A stretch of 64,000 nt of DNA from assembly GCA_009667805.1 (NCBI GenBank), contig CM019069.1, positions 51,892,422 to 51,956,421 of the forward strand, in the 5' to 3' direction. Source of the DNA: Leptobrachium leishanense. Taxonomy: Eukaryota > Chordata > Amphibia > Anura > Megophryidae. The notes below the pieces were generated by a model. It was given only the letters and a program-made list of their open reading frames with translations. It had not been told where the DNA came from and did not search any database. This document shows positions 45,693 through 55,757 of the stretch, in pieces (the stretch's first letter is position 1; each line of letters starts with the position of its first letter). A program made the position numbers and the translations under genes.

Positions 45693-48600
45693 TTACCCCC
45701 CCTCAAGGCGCAACCTCCGGAGGCGCAAGGGAGCGGGCTTCTCCGGATGAGCCCGATGGAAGTTTTGGACCAGAGGACGGGCGTGCACCACAGAGGCCGG
45801 TTCCCAAGACCGTTCCTCGGGGCCGTAGCCTTTCCATTGGATAAGATATTCAAGACGGTGCCTGCGATAACGGGAGTCTAAAACATCTTCGACCTCATAT
45901 TCTTCTTCGCCGTCTACGAGGAGGGGGCCCGGAGGGGCTAAGGTCGTCTGAAGAGCGTGTCAGCGATGTGTGGTTTGATGAGCGAGACGTGGAACACTGG
46001 GTGTACTTTCATGGATGGTGGCAATTCCAGACGAACATGCACCGGAGAGTACACGATCACGATGGTGAAGGGCCCTATGTATTTGGGTCCCAGTTTCTTT
46101 GTTGGGCAGGAGAGTCTGAGGTGTCGGGTCGAAAGCCAGACCTTTTGACCCACTTGATAGGACGGAGGGGGTCGTCTTCGTCGATCCGCTTGGATCTTTT
46201 GGGTCCGTTGAGTCTCTTTGATGATGGTCTGGAGGCGACGGTGGCAATCCTGCAATTGGAGAATCCGATCGTTGACAGAGGGTACGGATCCCATAGACGG
46301 TAGATCTGGTAATAGAGAGGGGTGGTAGCCGAAGTTTACATAGAACGGGGTATTTTTGATGGAGTCGTGGAATTGGGAGTTATATGAGAATTCTGCTGAC
46401 GGTAGGAGGGTGTGCCAATCGTCTTGTAGGTAGGTTGTGAAGCATCTCAGGTATTGCTCTAACCATTGATTTACTCGTTCGGTTTGTCCATTACTTTGGG
46501 GGTGAAACGCAGAGGAGAGACAGATTTTGATCTTGAGAATTTTACAGAAGGCAGACCAGAGTTTGGACGTGAATTGTGTGCCCCGATCGGAGATAATCGA
46601 AGACGGTACTCCATGGAGACGAAAAATGTGGTGGTAAAAGAGATCGGCTGTTTTTTCGGCTGTTGGGAGACTCGAAACAGGGACGAAATGGGCCATCTTC
46701 GTGTGTCTATCTACAACCACCATGATGGTAGTATTACCGTGGGATGGTGGTAAATCTACAATAAAGTCTACTGTGATGGCTTTCCATGGGGTGTCTGGTG
46801 TTACCAGTGGTTGTAGTAGTCCTGCAGGCCTGAGGGTTGAGTGTTTGGCTTGGCTACATATTTGACAGGATTGTACGTACTGTTTGATGTCTGTATTGAT
46901 GGATGGCCACCAAAAGTAACGATTGGCGAGTTTGATAGTTTTGTTGATGCCTGGATGACCTGCTGACAGTGAATCGTGAACGGTTTGAAGGATTTCAAGG
47001 CGGTTTTGTGGAGAAACGTAGATTCGATCGTGAGCTGTTGGTAGCCCATCTAGATACTGAGTATGGGTTTTCTGGTTAGGATCCTTTCGCATTTTATCTA
47101 GAACTTCTGAACAGGTATGGAGAAAGTGTTCTTTCTTGAGAATGGTGGTTTGTGAAGAGTTGGATAGGTCAGGTTCTGAGAACTGTCTGGAAAGTGCGTC
47201 TGCTTTGCCGTTTTTGTCTCCAGGGCGGTATGTTATATGAAAAAAAAAACGAGTAAAGAAAAGAGACCAGCGAGCCTGTCGTGAATTCAGCCTTCTAGCG
47301 GTTTGAAGATACTCCAGGTTGCGGTGATCGGTGTACACCGTGATTGGGTGTAATGTTCCCTCCAGCAGATGTCTCCACTCTTCTAGAGCACGTTTAATGG
47401 CTAATAGTTCCTTATCCCCGACGTCGTAATTGATCTCAGCGACACTGAGTCGTTTGGAATGAAAAGCCACCGGGTGTAGTTTATCATCGGAGTCGTTTCT
47501 CTGGGACAGGACCGCACCGGTTGCTTTATCGGAGGCATCCACTTCTAGGAAGAAGGGTTTGGTGAGGTCAGGGAGTTCCAGAATGGGGGCGGAAGTAAAA
47601 AGATGTTGAAGTCTTTTAAATGCTGTTTGCGTTTCAGGAGTCCACGTGAATTCGTTATTCTTTTTTGTAAGGGCTGTGAGAGGCTGTACTTGTTTGGAGA
47701 AGTCCCGAATGAATTTCCTATAGAAATTGGCAAATCCCAAGAATCGTTGTACCTCCTTCTTGTTGGCGGGTGTAGGCCAAGAGGTTATAGCCGTGATCTT
47801 GAGGGGGTCCATCTCCACTTTTCCCGGTGAAAGGATAAATCCTAGGAAGGGTAGTTTATGTGTCTCAAAAACGCATTTGTCTAACTTGACATATAGGTTA
47901 TGAGTACGGAGACGGTTTAAGACTTCGTGCATATGGGCCCGGTGTTCTTCTAGAGACTTCGAGTATATCAGAATGTCGTCTAGATAGACTACGACGTATC
48001 TATCCAGTAAATCGCGGAAGATGTCATTTACCAGATGTTGAAACGTAGCCGGGGCGTTGCATAATCCATATGGCATGACCTTGTATTCGAAATGACCGTA
48101 ACGCGTACGAAAGGCGGTCTTCCATTCATCGCCTTTCCGTATGCGGACCAAATTGTAAGCCCCTCTGAGGTCTAACTTGGAGAAGATCTTGGCCGTCTGT
48201 AAACGCTCTAGGAGTTCTGGGATAAGGGGTAATGGGTATCGTTTTTTTATCGTAATTCTGTTCAGGTCTCGATAATCCACGCATGGTCTTAGGCCCCCAT
48301 CCTTTTTACCTATAAAAAAGATCCCAGCACCTGCAGGGGATGTGGAAGGACGGATGAACCCCTTGGTTAGGTTCTCGTCGATGTATGTTTTTAGAACCGT
48401 TAACTCGGGTTCAGAGAGGGGGTAAATCCTCCCGAATGGAATGGCACACCCCGGTAATAAGTCGATGGGGCAGTCGTATTCCCTATGCGGGGGAAGCGAC
48501 TCAACCCCTCTTTCGTTAAAGATTTCTTGCAGGGTTATCCAAAGAGATCCGAATTGCTTGAGAAAGGTAACCGAACGCTGAAAATCAGCCTTCGGTTACC

Positions 48601-50912
48601 TTTCCTGGCCATTCGGCTATCCAGAGAGCAGGCAATTCGCCAAATCCTGGCGAATTGCCTGAACATACGGTGCCTGTTCGGTCCCTGTTCGAGGGCAGTG
48701 AAATCCCCATGAAAAAGCACTGCTTCGGCTATTCAGAGAACACAAACCAGCAGTGAAAGGTTCCCCTAATGCCCTGCCATTCGGTGGTTTCATTCGGCAA
48801 ATTTATTCAGGAGAATCCCATAGGCTTCAATGTTAAAAATATTCCCGTTTTAATTCAATATCTAATAAACCGTTCATTATAAAATTCTGCAGCAAAAAGT
48901 CTCTTTATTTATAGATTTTTTAGGATACTTTAAGCATTTTTCTGAATTTTTTAAAAAAAAATTAAAAGTCCGATTTTTTTTTTTTTTTTTTTTTCAGTTT
49001 ACTTATTTTTTTTGTAACAGCCTCTTTAGTATCATTCCCTGGATCTCCTGTGAAAATTTCAGACATTTTCGCTCAGTAGTTTCTTTGCAAACAGCGTTTC
49101 ATTTTCCCAGATTCATACAAATGGTTTTTCTAATTTATTCACTGCCTCCTCTACGTCACAGCTGCTTCGGCTCTGTGTGATTCGGCTCCTTTTCGGCTCC
49201 TGTTCGGCTCCTGTTCGGCTTTTTCGAAGGTTAATCCAGATGTTTTTGCTTGTTTTCAGCGTGCATTCGGTTAGTTTTCGTCAGGTTTGCGGCAGCTTTT
49301 CCCTGCAATTCGGGGACCCTGTGGTGCTTGCTGAATACACCGCAGGGTCACCGAAATGCAATCGGCAAAAGGAACCGAATTGAAGAGAACGAAAAGTCAC
49401 CGAACGTGCGGTGACTTTTCGAATCTCTTTGGATAACCCTGCAAGTGATCATGGTACACCTGTGGCAGGTGGACAAAAGTGCGTTGGGTGCCATGGTCTA
49501 GGATGGTGCAGAGAGATAACGGATCAGATGGGGATAGACACCCTTTTTTGCAGAACTCAGAAAAAAAAGAAACCGTACCAGTGGACCAATTGATAGCGGG
49601 GTTATGTAGTCGGAGCCAGGGTAACCCAAGGATGATTGGAGATAGGGGTGTCTGAATCAAATCAAACGTCACTTTTTCTTTATGAGCTGATCCAACCATC
49701 ATTTGCAGGGGTGTGGTTTCTTTGTCTACAACCCCTGATTTTAAAGGAGAGCCGTCTACCAGTAATATGCTTACAGGGTGTTCTTTATTACATGTCGGGA
49801 TACATAATCGTTGGGCAAAGGAAACATCAAAGAAACAGTTGCTCGCTCCGGAGTCTATCATGGCCGGGAGGGTGATTGTCGTCTCATTCCACTGCAAGGT
49901 GACAGGGATAGAAAACAGATGGTTTGACGGTTTTGACAGAGAACATATGTTGGTGAAAAGGATGGTGGTCTTACCTCCCCGGGTCTTGGTTTTTTCAGGG
50001 CAAAGTCTGGCATGATGCCCTGCCCCACCACAGTATAGGCATAGTTGGTTCCTCCGTCTGCGTGCCAACTCCTCCGGAGGTAGATGACCCCGCACCAACC
50101 CTATTTGCATAGGTTCTTCCGTTGTTGGGAGGGGAGCGGGAGGAGTGAAAAGGCGAGGAGGCGTGGGAGATGCCTGTCGCTTGGATTGGAAGGAGGGGGT
50201 GGGTCCTGAGGTTGCTCCCTTCTCTTGTTGGCGTTCTCTCCAACGCCTGTCTATGGCGATAGTAAGGTGGGTGAGGTCTTCCAGGGTGGGGGGGAAGAGC
50301 GCCTCTGGCCAACTCATCCTTGATATGCTCGCTCAGGCCGCGACGGAATTGGTCTATCAAGGCAGGTTCGTTCCATGTAGTATCGAGGGCATGACTCTTA
50401 AACGCTGTGATATATTCCTCTACAGGGTGTCTGCCTTGTTTAAGAGTTCGAATGGCGTTCTGAGCGGATGTCATGCGAAAAGGGTCACCGAACATAGCAT
50501 CCATGGCGGCGACAAACGTTTCCCACGTGTTCAAGGCTGGGTCCTGAGCATAGAGAAGGTTGTGAGCCCAGACTCTGGCATCCCCTGTGAGGAGGGTAAT
50601 GATTGTGTGAACCTTGATAGGACCGTTGTTGTAGGTACGAGGCTTGAGAGAAAAGAAAAGCTGGCATCCAGTGATGAACTCCCGAAAGTGGGTGCGATTG
50701 CCATCGTAACGGTCAGGAAGCGGGATGTTGGGTTCAGGGGCGTTCATATCCTCCTGAGGGAAAGGAGGCATGGCTAGGGAGGACAAAGAGTACGGTCGGG
50801 GAGCACCTTGAAGGGTCCGAACTTGAGTGCGTAGTTCCTGGTGAGATAGGGAGAGCGCTCCTATCTCACGAGTCAGAACTTCGAGAGTCTCTGTGAGGTC
50901 TGCGGATTCCAT
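45693..50912 (-). pseudogene. Gag-Pol polyprotein of Gypsy element 2, broken at three places
   Basis: It starts at the ATG at 50912, about 20 bases inside the 5' LTR. Gag is read to a seven-base C run (minus strand) near 50295, where an indel shifts the frame. After it come the zinc knuckle (CLYCGGAGHHARLC) and protease (DSGAS). The MITE at 48532-49439 then splits the frame, which resumes precisely beyond it. Next are RT (YLDDILIYS), RNase H (DASDKATGAV, YTDHRNLEYL), an HHCC zinc finger and the integrase core (DFIVDLPPSHG, SDRGTQFTS). A one-base loss near 45955 shifts the chromodomain (LIQWKGYGPEERSWEP, about 45720-45890) to another frame. The chromodomain frame ends in TAA at 45693-45695, directly at the polypurine tract. 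A long unbroken RT-to-integrase frame (45938 to beyond 48280) shows youth. Confidence 0.9.
48532..49439 (-). mobile_element. MITE, GGGTTATYC ends, family B copy 2, inside Gypsy element 2
   Basis: 908 bp with ends GGGTTATCCAAAGAGATCCG and the inverse of GGGTTATCCAAAGAGATTCG. The same subterminal hairpins as the copy at 25211 are present, in opposite orientation and without the nested insert. Read as GGG...CCC it is flanked by TGCA on both sides (48528-48531, 49440-49443). Read as CAGGG...CCCTG there is no duplication. The element has a long T run (about 48968-48994) and no transposase. Confidence 0.88.
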
Positions 50913-50932
50913 AGGGTCAGGTTCAGACGTTA

Positions 50933-51616
50933 TGTCACGTGTAGATCAGGATTTGGAACCCAGGATGCAGTACCTTCTCTTCCAATACTCGGGCAGCGTG
51001 GATTGGAGATAAGTCGTTGAGTAATGCAGAGTACGTGGATAATAGAAAATAGGCAGGTCGAGGTACACGGTCCAATTTCAGGGGCAGGTAGAGTTCGTTC
51101 AAAGTAGAGGGGGTCAGCCGAGGTCAAATACCGGGAAATCCAAATAGAGGGTAAAGGAGATAGGTTTGGTGGTAGTAAGAGGTAACAGTGTCCAGCGATT
51201 AAGCATGGGGGGCACAGAACGTCTGAACATCAATCCATGGGAGTGAGGGGTTTAAATAGGGCGCCCAGGACAGCCCTTCCCCTCCACAGCTGCCAAGTCC
51301 CTCCTTCCCCTTAATTCCACCAATGGTGGAGAATGGAGGCCCCAGCGTCATCTCCCCAAGGACGTGAGTGCCGACGCCCCGCCCCTTCTGCGTGACGCGC
51401 GGCCGCCGCCCAACGCCACGCCGGAGCTGGATGGGGTATCCCCGGCCAATATGGCGGGAGATCCCCGCTCGCGACGGACGTGGGGAGCCGCCGCGGAACG
51501 CCGCCCGCCGAGTGGGCGATGGAGCCCGGCACCCTCTGAGCTGGGGGTACCGCTTCCGGAGGCACTCCGGGGAAGGTGAGCCCGGCGTGCGGGACGAGGG
51601 GGGCCAGACCCTGACA
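50933..51616 (-). repeat. 5' LTR of Gypsy element 2
   Basis: 684 bp, followed by target duplication GATGC at 51617-51621. The presumed primer-binding site just inside reads TAACGTCTGAACC on the minus strand; the tRNA could not be assigned by eye. Confidence 0.95.
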
Positions 51617-51777
51617 GATGCAGTCGTTACCCGTCGCAGGAAGATGGACGTCAGACGTCGGACGCAATGGACGATGGTCCATTCACCTGCATGTTGTTGG
51701 ATCGGACGGACGACGACGGACAATAACGGATGATCGCACCATCGCACAAATATGGTGCCAGTGGACGCCCAGCCTAA

Positions 51778-51944
51778 CTGTAGGTTGTCCGTACCCTACC
51801 GAGTGTCCCTATAACGATATTTACTACCCTAGGAACATCCTTATATGTCACTCGTCCCTATACCTTCTCTAGAATTCTTGAAATGCATTTTTGGCACTAA
51901 AATTTATACCGTACTATTCTACTTTTGTATTTCTGTAACACTGT
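51778..51944. other. Short non-coding spacer
   Basis: AT-rich sequence leading into a LINE tail; nothing else is seen. Confidence 0.5.
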
Positions 51945-52050
51945 AACAATTCAATGTTCTTGAACCCAGGACATACCTGAAAACGAGAGAAATCTCAATG
52001 TATCCATCCTGGTAAAATCCTTTATAAATAAATAAATAAAATAAAATAAT
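51945..52050 (+). repeat. L2-type LINE 3' tail
   Basis: Contains GTTCTTGAACCCAGGACATAC, GAAAACGAGAGAAATCTC and AATGTATCCATCCTGGTAAAATCC followed by (TAAA)n, matching the 3' UTR of the LINE at 42883 in opposite orientation. It is a short 5'-truncated insertion. Confidence 0.8.
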
Positions 52051-52904
52051 CGCTGTAGAGTTTCAGTATACCCTATATACCTGTAGGTATTACAAATAAA
52101 AATGGGCAGGACACACGCTTTGATAGATACTTCTTCCACCAAAGCTATACAGAGCAGGTCAGTCCAATCCTCATACAGCATGAAATACAGAAAGAAGAAC
52201 CAGGCATTCTAGGACAGAATCTTGGCAGTCTTTATTGAAGACACACATCACATAAGGCTTCAGCCTTATATAGATCCTTCTTCAAGTATTGGAATTCTCT
52301 TATAGGAATTTCAAGCTCACCACTGATTTTTAAATATCCATATATAAATAATATCCGTTACGGATTATAGTACCCACATGCAGAATGCTCCCCTCACCGT
52401 CAGTATGCCGAGGAAGTACTGGTTCTACACCAACACTCACTCAATAACAGGAGATCCTTGCAGGGAGAAAACAAAACTGGCAATGGCTTTATTTTTGGTT
52501 TACAGTTACAAACATTCAAAAGGTAAAACACGCCCCAGCGTTTCCATGCTGAAAATCCTCCTAATAGCCTCCCCCTCCACACACACTCGCCCTGGTCTAC
52601 TAACAAAGGGGAAGGTGGATATCCAGTCCAAACCAGTCTCTAGTAGTTGGGTGGAGGCAGAGCAAAGGTTTGCATACAGATTACACACAGGGAAAACAGC
52701 ACAGTATATTCCACATAACACTCTACACTAAATACATAAAGGAATAAGAATATAACAGACATCAGGGGATAGGGCACAGAAAACACAAACACTCTGCACA
52801 CAAGAGAGGGCAAGGAAAGAATATAGAACATCAGGCCTGCACCTCCCAATTAAATCTCCAGGTCCGTGCACCCAAGTCAAAAGTGACGCACGTCACAATG
52901 TATA
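52051..52904. other. Non-coding stretch, possible Penelope-like or LTR debris
   Basis: Around 52215-52310 the minus strand reads TTGAAGAAGGATCTATATAAGG followed by GCTGAAGCCTTATGTGATG and AATAAAGACTGCC, a layout seen in Penelope-like terminal regions. This is tentative. The rest carries no recognisable domain. Confidence 0.35.
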
Positions 52905-53070
52905 TCTATTATTATTAACCGCCAACACATTCCGCAGCGCCATACAAGGTGTAATGGGTAAAGACAGGACAATTCTACAATACATACAGGAGGCAGATCA
53001 GTATTCCTGCCTGCAGATACAGGAGGACATGAGGAACCTAGTCCCGTGGGAACTTACAAGCTATAAATAA
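52905..53070 (-). repeat. L2/CR1-type LINE 3' tail fragment
   Basis: TATTATTATTAACCGCCAACACATTCCGCAGCGCCATACAAGG is the inverse of the common LINE tail with a GCGCTGCGGAAT core; it continues through ACCTAGTCCCGTGGGAACTTACA. The tail end is next to a TA microsatellite. Confidence 0.55.
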
Positions 53071-53095
53071 TATATATATATATATATATATATAT
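53071..53095. repeat. (TA)n microsatellite
   Basis: About 12 TA units directly at the left border of the TTACCC element; it obscures that element's target duplication. Confidence 0.95.
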
Positions 53096-54202
53096 TACGG
53101 GTAAAGCCCGAAGTGCGGTTAATCCTAGGAGTACCCGGGTAATCCTGACATTACCCAAAACCGCTGGGTAAAGCTGCAAAAAAAAAAATGAAAATTTTGG
53201 ATTTACCCGGGTAATCTTAGGACTAACCAACTGCCCTTGGGTAACAAATATAACAAAAAAAGAGGGTGTATACAGATACTGTTGCCCTTGGGTAACAGTC
53301 TGGAAGAGCTGAAAAATTCGCACTTTACCCAGATAATGTGCAAGTCTGAAGCTTCACTTGGGTAATCTGAGGACTATCCGCAGCTTCACCTGGGTAATCT
53401 GCAGAGCATCAAACCCCACTTGGGTAACAGTGAATTTTGCTATTATCTATGGATATTATCAATGAAAATGGCAAAAGACAAACATTAAAATGTATTAGGG
53501 ATATAATGAATATACTGTACAGAGTAACAGGATATGTTTCTTATATGAATGTTAAAGAGTTACATGATCTTTATTATGTGTCATATTGTTTGTGAAAGGA
53601 TTTTACCAGGAAGGATACATTGAGACTTCTCTCGTTTTCAAGTATGTCCTGGGTGGCGAGTATGTGCTTATATATCATTTATAAAACATAATAACCATCA
53701 GGTTACTCAGTATATAATATCTTTATCTTCATAAATTTTCAGACAATTAACGCACAGAGTTACATGACAGTTATTTAATGCGGTTTGTGACTGTGGATAC
53801 AATTTCATTAAAAATAACAAAAAACACAATTTTGTTATCAGTCAGATAACAGTTTGCAGCTTTATCTGGGTAATTCGCAGAATTCAGTCAACTGTAACCT
53901 GCTGAAAACCCAAGAAAAGCGGAGTACCCAGAGGCGTTTGGATATTATGCAGATTACCCGGATAAAGTCCGATGTTTCATTGCAGATCACACTTTTTCCA
54001 GCAGCACTCGGGTAATGTGCGAATTACCTGGTTAAAATAGAGCAGAAAACCGGAGTACCCAGAGGCCTCTGAATACTTTGCAGATTACCCGGGTAAAGTC
54101 CGAAATTTCATTTCACTTCGGACTTTTGCTAATGACGCCTGAGTAATGTCAGGATTACCCGGGTAATCCTAGGATTAACCGCACTTCGGGCTTTACCCGT
54201 AA
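53095..54202. mobile_element. Element with 60-bp terminal inverted repeats and reiterated TTACCC/GGGTAA motifs
   Basis: The left end TTACGGGTAAAGCCCGAAGT (53095 on) and the right end (to 54202) are inverse copies over about 60 bases with one mismatch. The match continues through GCGGTTAATCCTAGGA, CCCGGGTAATCC and TGACATTAC. The interior holds at least 15 further GGGTAA/TTACCC motifs, several as the palindrome TTACCCGGGTAA, concentrated in the outer thirds. A roughly 120-bp unit is tandemly repeated near 53920 and 54040. No open frame of note exists. A LINE/SINE tail sits in the middle. I do not recognise the family. Confidence 0.75.
53588..53668 (-). repeat. SINE/LINE-type 3' tail fragment
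   Basis: GTGAAAGGATTTTACCAGGAAGG, TACATTGAGACTTCTCTCG and GTCCTGGGTGGCGAGTATGT match the tail of the SINE at 43441 in the same orientation. It is inserted in the AT-rich centre of the TTACCC element. Confidence 0.75.
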
Positions 54203-54773
54203 CATATACACACACAAGATATTAAAGGGATACTCTAGGCAACATGACCACCTAAGCTTTTTTTTTGTCCTAAGTATGCCCTTTTCCTCCGCTGCCCCTC
54301 CGCTGAGCCAATCGGCTGAAACAGCAGAGAGACATGGAGGACTTTACTCCGCCCTCCCAGCTGTCAGTCAGCAGAGCAAGATTTCTATTTCCCGCTTCTG
54401 CCAACTATTGCCGAGTAGGAGACGTCATCGCTTTTCAGCGCGATGACGTCTCCAACTCGCCGCAGTAGCTGGCGGCAGCAGCTGAGATTAGTGTTGCGCG
54501 CATCCTCTTGCATGTAACACTAATCAAAGAAGAAAATGGAGCCGGGAGGAAGCCTGCTGGCTGGTTTACATGAGAGGCGCACATGCGCGCTTCTCACGTA
54601 AACCATTAGCCAAGTTGAAGATTTCCCACGATGGGACAGGCAGAGAGGAGGGAGAGGAGTATAAAAAAAAAGCCGGGGGGCGTGGCCTGGACGGCAACTA
54701 AGATGGACGCTTGAGAGTGCAGCTCTGTACCACCACCGCGCTTATCATTCGCTTTTAGCCGTGTAGAGACATC

Positions 54774-55757
54774 ATGGGTCGCAGCAAAAAGTCACCCGAG
54801 GACCCCAGCTCATCAGGGACCCCGAGTAAGACTCTCGTGGGACCTTTGGACACATTTCTCCGCTCAGCGGCTACACCCGCACCGGACACGCGGCCTGCAC
54901 GTGGACCGGAGGCGCCAAAATCACACACGGAATCATCCATGGCGGACCGCGTTATGGAGCTCATTGAGGGACTACCTACCCGCGATTATGTGCAGGATCT
55001 ACTGGATGCGGTAAGGGAGTCACTTAACCAGGATCTGGCCACGATGCGCGACAATATGGGCGCACTGGAGGCACGAGTGGCAGCTCTAGAGGCAGCGCCG
55101 GCCCGAGACACCGATCAACATGGCCCTACCTTAGCCCCGAGAGACCTTCAGAATGCTTCTGTGGTCACAGAGGTCTGGCGCAGGGTGGATGACCTGGAAA
55201 ATAGGTCCCGCCGCAACAACATCCGCGTGCGGGGCATTAGGGAAACGATCACGGACCTAGATGCATGCCTGGCGCACGTCTTTAACTACATCTTGGAGGA
55301 TCGGGCGGTTCACCCCTCAAGCTTTGACCGAGCGCACAGGGCCTTACGGCCCAGACCTAGTGACACAGCACCACCGCGCAATGTGATTTGCCACGTGGCG
55401 GATTATAAACTTAAACAGGCGGTAATGACTGCAGCGCGGCGCCAGCGTATATGGGAAATAGGAGGCGACCGACTAGAGATCTACCCGGACCTGGCCCAAT
55501 CTACCCTGCAAGCACGTAGGGCCCTGCGCCCACTGACATCGTTATTGAGCTCACGTGCGGTGCCGTACCGCTGGTCTTTCCCGTTCGCTTTGGTGGCCTC
55601 TACTGAAAAAGGGTCCGCTTCAATTCGCTCTATAGCGGATATTCCGGAGTTTCTGAGCACGTTTGAACTACCAGCGCTTCAAATCACTGATTGGATCTCG
55701 CTATGCGAGGAACCGCATGCAGTTGCACGCACTGCTGTTGGCCCGCTGCAGAGGTGA
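54774..55757 (+). CDS. L1 ORF1 RNA-binding protein
   Basis: 327 codons, uninterrupted, ATG about 100 bases into the element. Residues 1-55 are a basic and Pro/Ser-rich tail. A coiled coil follows at about 60-150 with LEARVAALEA and VDDLENRSRR heptads. An RRM-like domain begins at about 150 (NNIRVRGIRE), and a C-terminal domain follows with FDRAHRALRPRP and VICHVADYKLK. This is the layout of L1 ORF1 proteins: trimerisation through the coiled coil, RNA binding and chaperone activity in the L1 ribonucleoprotein. Length matches vertebrate L1 ORF1. A real open frame, though activity is unknown. Confidence 0.9.
   Translation: MGRSKKSPEDPSSSGTPSKTLVGPLDTFLRSAATPAPDTRPARGPEAPKSHTESSMADRVMELIEGLPTRDYVQDLLDAVRESLNQDLATMRDNMGALEARVAALEAAPARDTDQHGPTLAPRDLQNASVVTEVWRRVDDLENRSRRNNIRVRGIRETITDLDACLAHVFNYILEDRAVHPSSFDRAHRALRPRPSDTAPPRNVICHVADYKLKQAVMTAARRQRIWEIGGDRLEIYPDLAQSTLQARRALRPLTSLLSSRAVPYRWSFPFALVASTEKGSASIRSIADIPEFLSTFELPALQITDWISLCEEPHAVARTAVGPLQR

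Larger units (their letters stand above)
45009..51616 (-). mobile_element. Ty3/Gypsy chromovirus LTR retrotransposon (element 2), split by a MITE
   Basis: A minus-strand element with two 684-bp LTRs, a 5-bp target duplication GATGC (45004-45008, 51617-51621), and a polypurine tract next to the 3' LTR (about 45693-45706). It has the full gag-protease-RT-RNase H-integrase-chromodomain set. The LTRs differ at four sites by my reading, all transitions, so insertion is recent. Its LTRs are unrelated to those of element 1, while the proteins are clearly homologous, so it is a different chromovirus family. A 908-bp MITE (48532-49439) later inserted in the coding region. Confidence 0.95.
44367..51774. 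mobile_element. PIF/Harbinger-like MITE split by a Gypsy element
   Basis: The left end GGCTGAGCGTCCACTGGCACC (44367 on) and the right end, inverse of GGCTGGGCGTCCACTGGCACC (to 51774), are flanked by TAA on both sides (44364-44366, 51775-51777). The element proper is about 44367-45008 plus 51622-51774; everything between is insertion. Subterminal sequence is rich in CGTCGGACG and CGTCCGACG motifs. The 3-bp TAA duplication suggests PIF/Harbinger, unconfirmed by any protein. Confidence 0.8.

Noticed and set aside
45275..45853. 192-codon minus-strand frame in the LTR of Gypsy element 2 (also 51199-51747)
   Set aside because: Shadow frame over the LTR and chromodomain; the chromodomain itself is in a different frame with its own stop.
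53095..54202. TTACCC/GGGTAA motifs read as interstitial telomere repeats
   Set aside because: Vertebrate telomere repeat is TTAGGG/CCCTAA; the motif here differs, is not tandem head-to-tail, and is bounded by inverted ends.
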